Positions 1 through 4,943 of a DNA stretch of 5,369 nt are shown piece after piece (positions within the stretch are counted from its first letter, which is position 1; each line of letters opens with the position of its first letter). Source of the DNA: Ponticaulis sp. (GTDB lineage: Bacteria; Pseudomonadota; Alphaproteobacteria; Caulobacterales; Hyphomonadaceae). The stretch is taken from the NCBI GenBank assembly GCA_002699325.1, contig PABS01000035.1, positions 7,051 to 12,419 of the forward strand, in the 5' to 3' direction. The position numbers and the translations under genes were made by a program. Below the pieces are notes generated by a model. That model did no database searches. It was not told where the DNA came from and was given only the letters and a program-made list of their open reading frames with translations.

Positions 1-275
1 GTCAGGCTGCCCTGTGAGCCTGAACGGGACACAGCAAGGCCTGGAACCGCGCGAAGTTGATCGGCAATGTAAGCGCTGTCACGCACGGCGAGGTCACTGG
101 CGCTCAGAAGGGTGACGGAAGAGGAGATTTCACCGAGTGGAACGCTGCGAAGCCCGACGACTTCAACGGTTTCAAGCACATTTTCCTCAGGGGCAGGCTG
201 ATCGGCAGCCGTCTGCGCATGGGATGGAAGGGCGAGAATGAGCGGCAAAGCGCAGGTATAGCGTATCAAACGCAT
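1..275 (-). CDS. btuB: TonB-dependent vitamin B12 receptor, BtuB-like (5' part only)
   Basis: Outer-membrane receptor expected to take up cobalamin using energy from TonB-ExbBD. Only the first 91 codons lie in the window; the frame is open to the left edge. The start is the ATG read leftward from 275, with AAGGA (284-288) 8 nt upstream. Residues 1-20 form a signal peptide ending in SHA, with cleavage likely before Q21. A TonB-box-like stretch LETVEVVG (34-41) follows, then the start of the plug domain. IADQLRAVPGLAVSRSG (70-86) resembles the DVLRRLPGVDI segment of E. coli BtuB, and the following GSQGSLT resembles its GGSGQLS. The substrate call rests mainly on the cobalamin riboswitch directly upstream on the same strand; the fragment alone would only say TonB-dependent receptor. 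A cobinamide or other corrinoid receptor remains possible. No frameshift is visible in the part present. Confidence 0.88.
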   Translation of the reverse strand, partial: MRLIRYTCALPLILALPSHAQTAADQPAPEENVLETVEVVGLRSVPLGEISSSVTLLSASDLAVRDSAYIADQLRAVPGLAVSRSGSQGSL

Positions 276-447
276 GTAAATATTCCTTGAGCCCCGTCTG
301 CACCGGCGACGGACTCCAACGACAAATACGCAAGCCAGAACGCATCACCGGTGCGATGCGGCCAGCAGATTCAGTCGTTGCAAAGGATGTGAGTCATATT
401 CACGCTTCCTCGCTGCCATTGGCTGGTCCCGGCCGACAGACGAACGA
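276..447 (-). promoter_or_regulatory. Leader / expression platform between riboswitch and btuB
   Basis: About 170 nt separate the aptamer from the btuB start codon. I see no hairpin followed by a U-run here, so control is more likely at translation than by termination (inference). Two hairpins precede the ribosome binding site on the minus strand. Hairpin A (341-360) has the 6-bp stem CGCATC/GATGCG. Hairpin B (294-312) has the 5-bp stem CCGTC/GACGG and ends only 5 nt before the AAGGA at 284-288. Their loops contain GCACCGG and CCGGTGC, which are perfectly complementary over 7 nt. The leader also contains an 8-codon reading frame with a good Shine-Dalgarno sequence at 371-397. GCTCA (288-292), overlapping the ribosome binding site, shows partial complementarity to the TGAG of the aptamer P5 loop. 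Confidence 0.5.
371..397 (-). CDS. Possible 8-codon leader reading frame in the btuB 5' UTR
   Basis: ATG at 397-395 opens a frame of eight codons (MTHILCND) closed by TGA at 373-371. GAGGA (407-411) stands 9 nt before the ATG, a spacing as good as that of the real genes here. The frame lies after the aptamer and before the two leader hairpins, where translating ribosomes could alter folding of the btuB ribosome binding site. The peptide shows no run of one amino acid, so classical attenuation is not indicated. The pairing of SD and ATG may be chance; nothing in the sequence proves translation. Confidence 0.25.
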   Translation of the reverse strand: MTHILCND

Positions 448-606
448 CGCGATGGCAGGTTTCCTGACTTGTCGATCCCGGCTGCGCTTCACCTTCCCGG
501 ACGAATCCAGTGGCAATTCGAAGAACAGCTCCCGACATACAGTTGCGGGCACAGTGCAGGGCTCTCACCTGCTTCCCTCTTAGCCGGCGAACCGGCACCA
601 TCAGCG
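448..606 (-). ncRNA. Cobalamin riboswitch aptamer
   Basis: The conserved elements of the cobalamin riboswitch occur in the right order on the minus strand. They are GGTGCC (599-594), the AAGAGGGAAGCAGGTG block (581-566), GCCCGCAACTGT (550-539), the B12-box core GCCACTG (514-508), CGGGAAGGTG (499-490), and the terminal hairpin CAGGAAACCTG followed by CC (467-455). The closing helix can be traced: GATGG (602-598) pairs with CCATC (455-451), and CGC (606-604) with GCG (450-448), with one bulged T. A P5 hairpin with stem GCAGG/CCTGC and loop containing TGAGAG is visible. It should bind a cobalamin and reduce btuB expression when B12 is plentiful (known for the family). Ends are approximate; the predicted transcription start a few nt upstream fits the right end. 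Confidence 0.95.
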
Positions 607-610
607 GCGT

Positions 611-639
611 GTATGACGAGAGCCTGACCGGTTTGTCAA
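611..639 (-). promoter_or_regulatory. Sigma70-type promoter for the riboswitch-btuB transcript
   Basis: On the minus strand a perfect -35 hexamer TTGACA (639-634) is followed by a 17-nt spacer and a weak -10, TCATAC (616-611). Transcription would begin near 603-605, immediately before the aptamer. That placement is the best support for the call, since the -10 matches the consensus poorly. The -35 lies only 9 bp from the T-run of the terminator for the preceding transcript. Confidence 0.65.
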
Positions 640-648
640 TCTTGAACG

Positions 649-674
649 AAAAAACCTCCCTGCGAAGAGGGAGG
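649..674 (-). terminator. Rho-independent terminator ending the purB-thioredoxin transcript
   Basis: Read on the minus strand, a perfect 7-bp stem CCTCCCT/AGGGAGG encloses the loop CTTCGC and is followed directly by six T residues (654-649). The T-run is present in this direction only, so it acts on leftward transcripts. It lies 139 nt past the stop codon of the thioredoxin-like gene and just before the btuB promoter, so it separates the two leftward units. Confidence 0.88.
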
Positions 675-813
675 CAAGGTCAGTTCGAGCTGAGCGTTGC
701 GCTCAGGGGAAAGCGTCCCAGCGCACGTCAGTAAACATGCGGGAACGCTATCATTAAAAGTGAAACGCCGCTCACATGCCATCCACATTCACGTGATGGC
801 CTTCACAGCTCCG
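675..813 (-). other. Long 3' untranslated region with hairpins
   Basis: This 139-nt stretch lies between the thioredoxin-like stop codon and the terminator, and I see no convincing gene in it. It contains a hairpin at 778-800 (8 bp, GCCATCAC with GTGGATGGC, one bulged base) starting 13 nt past the stop codon. A second at 690-706 pairs CTGAGCG with CGCTCAG around a 3-nt loop. Neither is followed by a proper U-run. They may stabilise the mRNA 3' end; that is inference. Confidence 0.4.
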
Positions 814-1305
814 TCAGGAAATAAAGGAGTCAGGGCAGTTGGAATATGCTGTGCGTCGCTGGCCCGGGGGGGTGGTGAGGACACGTTCAATGGCGGCTTC
901 AAGCTCCCGGCGAATGAGCGAGGCAGACACTGTGCCCTTGAAACAGACGATCGGCTCCTTGGTGTCAGCAGCGATCACAGTGGCATAGCCTGTGTACGGA
1001 TAGCCGTTATAGCCCTTGTGAATCACCATCATGCCGGATGATCTCATGTCATTATAAAATCCTGCCCAGAAGCGATCTTTCTGCTCCCGGGTGCCGGTTT
1101 TAGTGACGGTAAGGTCAATCCGAACGACTTCAACATCCCGTCGATCAAACGTCTCGATCGCACTTTCGAGGCGGGGGTCAAAAATCCTGCAGACAGGGCA
1201 CCAGTCTGCGGTGAAGTTTACGACCTGGATCTTCGGACCAGCTGCAGAGGCAGCTGGCGTCGCAACCACGGTCACAATCAGACACAGAAAGCCTATCACT
1301 CTCAT
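814..1305 (-). CDS. Exported thioredoxin-fold protein with WCPVC active site
   Basis: A 163-residue protein with an N-terminal signal peptide (about 1-22, hydrophobic core followed by ASAA), so probably a periplasmic thiol-disulfide protein. VVNFTADWCPVC (28-39) is the thioredoxin beta strand plus the CxxC site, with C36 and C39 as redox cysteines. The end of the domain is seen in TVIAADTKEPIVCFKG (109-124) and the final helix SASLIRRELEAAIERV. Where thioredoxins have a cis-proline before that strand (usually TPT), this protein reads GYATV, so alanine 108 appears to replace it. Two more cysteines (C121, C157) are present. The start has only a weak AGGGC (1314-1318) 8 nt upstream, but the signal peptide begins right at this ATG. 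It follows purB by 62 nt on the same strand and probably shares its transcript. The partner is unknown; a cytochrome c maturation or copper-chaperone thioredoxin cannot be excluded. Confidence 0.85.
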   Translation of the reverse strand: MRVIGFLCLIVTVVATPAASAAGPKIQVVNFTADWCPVCRIFDPRLESAIETFDRRDVEVVRIDLTVTKTGTREQKDRFWAGFYNDMRSSGMMVIHKGYNGYPYTGYATVIAADTKEPIVCFKGTVSASLIRRELEAAIERVLTTPPGQRRTAYSNCPDSFIS

Positions 1306-1332
1306 TTCGGAATGCCCTGTCCTCTAATCATC

Positions 1333-1366
1333 GCCCGTATCAGTCGTGGTGATGCAAGATGCGGGC
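1333..1366. repeat. Imperfect inverted repeat between purB and the thioredoxin-like gene
   Basis: GCCCGTATC (1333-1341) and GATGCGGGC (1358-1366) pair over 9 positions with one T-G wobble on the plus strand. On the transcribed minus strand the same position is a C-A mismatch. The loop is 16 nt. It lies directly after the purB stop codon, but no T-run follows in the leftward direction, so it is not a typical terminator. It could mark a processing or mRNA-stability site between the two cistrons. Confidence 0.4.
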
Positions 1367-1367
1367 C

Positions 1368-2660
1368 TTAAGAAAACACCCGATTGAAAATCTCGTCTAC
1401 TCTTTTGGTATGGTAGTCGAGGTCGAAGAGGTCATTGATCTGATCGGCTGACAGTTTTTCGGTAACGTCTGCATCTTTCAGCAGCAGTTCGCGGAAGGAG
1501 GTGCCTTCCCGCCATGTGATCATGGCATTGCGCTGAACCAGTCGGTAGGCATCTTCGCGGCTGGCACCGGCGCCGACCAGAGCCAGCAGGACGCGCTGCG
1601 AGTTATGAAGGCCGCCAAGCTTGTTCATATTGGCCATCATGTTTTCTGGATAAATCACCAGACCGTCCATTACGCCTTTGAGACGCGCGAGCGCGAAGTC
1701 GAGGTGGATTGTAGCGTCAGGTCCGATGCCGCGCTCCACAGAGGAGTGAGAGATATCGCGCTCGTGCCAGAGGGCCACGTTCTCGAGCGCTGGCGTGACG
1801 GCAGAACGAACAAGACGGGCCAGACCGGTGAGGTTCTCCGTCAGCACAGGATTGCGCTTGTGCGGCATAGCCGAAGAGCCCTTCTGACCGCTGGAGAAGA
1901 ACTCCTCGGCCTCGAGAACTTCAGTCCGCTGAAGGTGACGAATTTCGGTGGCCAGACGCTCGATCGAGCTGGCGATCACGCCGAGTGTGCAGAAAAAAGC
2001 GGCATGTCGATCGCGCGGGATGACCTGTGTTGAGACGGGTTCCTGCGCGAGGCCGAGGTTTTTGGCGACGTATTCTTCGATGCGCGGGTCAATATTCGCA
2101 TAGGTGCCGACCGCACCGGAAATGGCGCAGGTTGCGATCTCTGCGCGGGCGGTCTTCAGCCGCTCCAGATTGCGCGCGAATTCAGCATAATAGCCAGCAA
2201 GCTTGACGCCAAAAGTGGTTGGCTCGGCATGGATGCCGTGGCTGCGGCCGATAGTGATGGTGTCTTTGTGCTCGTAAGCGCGTTTCTTGATGCTCTCGAG
2301 CAGGCCTTCAAGCTCGCGCAGGAGAATGTCGCTTGCGCGGGAAAGCTGGACGGCGAGACAGGTGTCCAGAACGTCGGAGGAGGTGAGGCCTTTGTGGAGG
2401 AAGCGGGCTTCCTCACCGACATGCTCCGCCACATTTGTCGTGAAGGCGATAATGTCGTGCTTTACCTCTCGTTCGATCTCGTCGATCCGGTCGACTTCGA
2501 AGGCGCCACGTTCGCGAATGGCTTTGGCCGCTTCAACCGGAATTTCGCCCAGCTCAGCCATGGCTTCACAGGCCAGGGTCTCAATTTCGAGCCAGATGGC
2601 GTACTTGCTTTCCGGGCTCCAGATGGAGCTCATTTCGGGACGCGCGTATCTGGGGATCAT
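1368..2660 (-). CDS. purB: Adenylosuccinate lyase
   Basis: Cytoplasmic enzyme of purine synthesis. It releases fumarate from SAICAR to give AICAR, and from adenylosuccinate to give AMP. At 430 residues it is the short B. subtilis/Thermotoga-type PurB rather than the longer E. coli type. Visible motifs are the N-terminal substrate-binding RY (4-5), KHD with H68, TSSD (93-96), GRSHGIHAEPTTFG (138-151) containing the catalytic histidine H141, and the superfamily signature GSSAMPHKRNP (261-271) with S262/S263 in the mobile catalytic loop. The numbering matches the B. subtilis enzyme as I recall it. RY next to the N terminus supports the ATG at 2660; the Shine-Dalgarno is weak (GCAGG, 8 nt upstream). 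It is divergent from pccA and probably heads a transcript that includes the thioredoxin-like gene. No key residue is missing. Confidence 0.97.
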   Translation of the reverse strand: MIPRYARPEMSSIWSPESKYAIWLEIETLACEAMAELGEIPVEAAKAIRERGAFEVDRIDEIEREVKHDIIAFTTNVAEHVGEEARFLHKGLTSSDVLDTCLAVQLSRASDILLRELEGLLESIKKRAYEHKDTITIGRSHGIHAEPTTFGVKLAGYYAEFARNLERLKTARAEIATCAISGAVGTYANIDPRIEEYVAKNLGLAQEPVSTQVIPRDRHAAFFCTLGVIASSIERLATEIRHLQRTEVLEAEEFFSSGQKGSSAMPHKRNPVLTENLTGLARLVRSAVTPALENVALWHERDISHSSVERGIGPDATIHLDFALARLKGVMDGLVIYPENMMANMNKLGGLHNSQRVLLALVGAGASREDAYRLVQRNAMITWREGTSFRELLLKDADVTEKLSADQINDLFDLDYHTKRVDEIFNRVFS

Positions 2661-2859
2661 GGTGCAAGCCTGCCTTCATTGAAGATGAGTTGGATTGAAG
2701 GCTGTGTATGGGCAGATATGGCCACACGGCAAGTGCAAGCCTGCGAAAATCAGCGATCTGAGGGCATAACATGGCAACTGTCTTTGAACTGATAGTTTGC
2801 CAAGCTTTGGCTTCCCGTTTAATCCCTCACAAAAGCGTTACGTTTAGGGGCAGCGATTC
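2661..2859. promoter_or_regulatory. Divergent purB / pccA promoter region
   Basis: These 199 bp separate two genes reading outward, so they must hold both promoters unless one lies inside a gene. For pccA a weak candidate is TTGCCA (2797-2802), a 17-nt spacer, then TAATCC (2820-2825). It overlaps the inverted repeat GCCAA-GCT-TTGGC (2799-2811), which could be an operator. For purB only poor matches are seen, such as TTGCCG followed after 16 nt by CATACA on the minus strand. A 12-bp direct repeat, GTGCAAGCCTGC, occurs at 2662-2673 and 2733-2744. The pccA ribosome binding site AGGGG is at 2846-2850, 9 nt before its ATG. No small gene is convincing here. Confidence 0.6.
2662..2744. repeat. Pair of 12-bp direct repeats upstream of purB
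   Basis: GTGCAAGCCTGC is present exactly at 2662-2673 and again at 2733-2744, in the same orientation, 71 bp apart. The core GCAAGCCTGC is itself nearly palindromic (8 of 10 positions symmetric). One copy overlaps the purB ribosome binding site region and the other lies in the likely promoter zone. A regulator-binding pair is possible; a small duplication is the simpler alternative. Confidence 0.5.
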
Positions 2860-4863
2860 ATGTTTTCAAAAATCCTCATTGCGAACCGTGGCGAGATTGC
2901 CGTTCGAATTATTCGGACCTGTCAGCGGTTGGGTGTGAAAACAGCAATTGTCTATTCTGAGGCTGATGCTGACAGTCTGGCGGTGGAATTGGCTGATGAA
3001 GCCGTCTTTATCGGCCCCGCGCCAGCTGCAGAATCCTATCTGGTTATGGACAAGATCGTTGATGCGGTTCGCAAGACGGGCGCAGAGGCTGTTCACCCCG
3101 GTTTTGGTTTTCTGTCGGAAAATCCGGCCTTCGCGCGTCGCCTTGAAAAAGAGGGCATTACCTTTATCGGCCCCAACCCGCACGCTATTGAAGCCATGGG
3201 CGATAAGATCACATCGAAAGAGTTCGCGGCGAAAGCTGGCGTCTCGACGGTGCCGGGTCATATGGGTCTGATTGAGGAAACCGGCGAAGCCATAAAGATT
3301 TCTGGCGAAATCGGCTATCCGGTGATGATTAAAGCGTCTGCTGGCGGCGGCGGCAAAGGTATTCGCGTGGCCTATAACGACGCCGAAGTGAAAGAAGGTT
3401 TTCCGGCGGTGCGTGCGGAAGCCAAGAATGCCTTCGGCGACGACCGTGTCTTCATCGAAAAATTCATCGAGAGCCCGCGTCACATTGAAATTCAGGTGCT
3501 GGGCGACAAGCATGGCAATGCCATCTATTTGTTCGAGCGGGAGTGCTCAATCCAGCGCCGAAATCAGAAAGTCATCGAGGAAGCACCATCGCCGCTTCTT
3601 GATGAGGCCACCCGGAAGAAAATGGGCGAGCAGGCCGTCGCGCTTGCCAAAGCGGTCGATTATGACAGCGCTGGCACGGTGGAGTTTGTTGCCTCAGGCG
3701 TCGATAAAAGCTTCTACTTCCTCGAGATGAACACCCGCCTTCAGGTGGAGCATCCTGTCACTGAGATGATCACTGGCGTTGATCTGGTCGAGCAGATGCT
3801 GCGCGTGGCATCCGGCGAGAAACTGGCCATTTCGCAGGACGATCTCTCCATCAATGGCTGGGCCGTCGAGAGCCGCGTCTATGCGGAAGACCCGTATCGA
3901 AATTTCCTGCCAAGTATTGGCCGCCTTAAGCGCTTTCAGCCGCCTCCGGAGGGTGAGATTGCAGGCGCACCGGGCACCGTGCGGATCGATTCTGGTGTTC
4001 GCGAAGGTGATGAGATCTCGATGTTCTATGACCCGATGATCGCCAAGCTGGTTACACACGGAAAAAACCGCGATGAAGCGCTTGATACGCAGCTGGCAGC
4101 GCTCGACCGTTATCTGATTGATGGCATTCAGGATAATATTCCTTTCGTTGCAACGGTTTATGGCCAGGAACGCTTCCGGTCGGGCGATATCACGACCGCC
4201 TACATCAAGGACGAATTTCCAGACGGTTTCGCAGGCGTTGAACCGACGCAAGAACAGTCTGTGATACTGGCGTGCGCCGCTGCCTTTGTGCATGGCGTCT
4301 TCATGCATCGCGCATCGCAAATCTCGGGTCGGTTGTCGCCCACCCCAGAGCCGCGTGAGGATTGGGTGGTGATCCTCGATAAGGTGCATCATGAGATCAA
4401 ACTGAAATTTGCGGAAGGCCGCGCTGAGATCGAACTGGACGGCGAAACACACGTTCTGGAGACCGAGTGGAAGCCGGGTGAGCACCTTCTTGAGGGCCTG
4501 CTTGATGGCGAGCCCTTTGCCGTGAAATTTGCGGACCGTACTGAAGGCTATCTGTTCCGTCACCGGGGCGTGGCTCTGCGTGCGCTTGTCTGCACTCCGC
4601 GCTCAGCTGAGCTTCATGCCAAGCTCCCTGAAAAGGAAGAAGCGGATCTTTCCAAGCTTATCATGAGCCCAATGCCGGGCCTCGTTGTCAGCATGGATGT
4701 TGAGCTCGGCCAGGAAGTCAAATCCGGGGAAGCGGTCTGTGTTGTCGAAGCCATGAAGATGCAGAATATTATCCGTGCAGAAGCGGACGGTGTTGTCAAA
4801 GCGATCAATGTCGGGGCAGGTGACAGCGTCGCAGCAGACGAGGTGATGGTCGAGTTCGAATAA
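2860..4863 (+). CDS. pccA: Propionyl-CoA carboxylase alpha subunit (biotin carboxylase + biotin carrier)
   Basis: Carboxylates its own biotin with ATP and bicarbonate. The partner beta subunit (PccB, not in this window) then moves the carboxyl group to propionyl-CoA, giving methylmalonyl-CoA. The protein has 667 residues, normal for bacterial PccA. An N-terminal biotin carboxylase domain (1-450) opens with ILIANRGEIAVRII. It has the glycine-rich ATP loop GGGGKG (162-167), K237, E275, the EMNTRLQVEH block (289-298) with E289, N291, R293 and E297, and R339, all matching catalytic residues of E. coli AccC. A BT-type linker domain (about 500-590; DWVVILDKVHHEIKL) is the feature that marks PccA. 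The C-terminal biotinyl domain carries EAMKMQN with biotinylated K633. The ATG has AGGGG 9 nt upstream. pccB is not adjacent, unlike in many relatives. A broader acyl-CoA carboxylase remains possible, but the BT and AMKMQN regions closely resemble human PCCA. Confidence 0.95.
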   Translation: MFSKILIANRGEIAVRIIRTCQRLGVKTAIVYSEADADSLAVELADEAVFIGPAPAAESYLVMDKIVDAVRKTGAEAVHPGFGFLSENPAFARRLEKEGITFIGPNPHAIEAMGDKITSKEFAAKAGVSTVPGHMGLIEETGEAIKISGEIGYPVMIKASAGGGGKGIRVAYNDAEVKEGFPAVRAEAKNAFGDDRVFIEKFIESPRHIEIQVLGDKHGNAIYLFERECSIQRRNQKVIEEAPSPLLDEATRKKMGEQAVALAKAVDYDSAGTVEFVASGVDKSFYFLEMNTRLQVEHPVTEMITGVDLVEQMLRVASGEKLAISQDDLSINGWAVESRVYAEDPYRNFLPSIGRLKRFQPPPEGEIAGAPGTVRIDSGVREGDEISMFYDPMIAKLVTHGKNRDEALDTQLAALDRYLIDGIQDNIPFVATVYGQERFRSGDITTAYIKDEFPDGFAGVEPTQEQSVILACAAAFVHGVFMHRASQISGRLSPTPEPREDWVVILDKVHHEIKLKFAEGRAEIELDGETHVLETEWKPGEHLLEGLLDGEPFAVKFADRTEGYLFRHRGVALRALVCTPRSAELHAKLPEKEEADLSKLIMSPMPGLVVSMDVELGQEVKSGEAVCVVEAMKMQNIIRAEADGVVKAINVGAGDSVAADEVMVEFE

Positions 4864-4943
4864 CGAACAGCCCATCATCCCACGTTGTGAGGGAGAGAAA
4901 CTGGCCGACCAAGCCAGCCAGACAGCCGTGTGAGGGGAAATCG

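Noticed and set aside
421..434. GGCTGGTCCCGGCC as a riboswitch-linked terminator
   Set aside because: Only about three outer base pairs form and no T-run follows on the minus strand, so it does not qualify as a terminator.
371..601. Minus-strand 76-codon frame across the riboswitch
   Set aside because: Its bases are accounted for by the conserved cobalamin aptamer. Only its last eight codons, which have their own ATG and Shine-Dalgarno, are kept as a possible leader frame.
752..774. Weak terminator-like element (GTGA...TCAC then TTTT on the minus strand)
   Set aside because: The stem is only 4-5 bp including a wobble pair; the hairpin with six T at 649-674 is far stronger.
697..1041. Plus-strand 114-codon frame over the thioredoxin-like gene
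   Set aside because: It is antisense to the CxxC protein's C-terminal half and the 3' UTR, with no recognisable domain or convincing start site.
2229..2792. Long plus-strand reading frame of 187 codons opposite the start of purB
   Set aside because: It lies antisense to a clear PurB domain, shows no recognisable family, and is explained by the open antisense frames of GC-rich coding DNA.
3694..4563. Minus-strand reading frame of 289 codons inside pccA
   Set aside because: It is fully antisense to catalytic and linker domains of PccA; the peptide is rich in His, Arg and Cys in a way typical of a shadow frame.
4864..4943. Terminator between pccA and the membrane-protein gene
   Set aside because: No stem of useful length followed by T residues was found in the gap.
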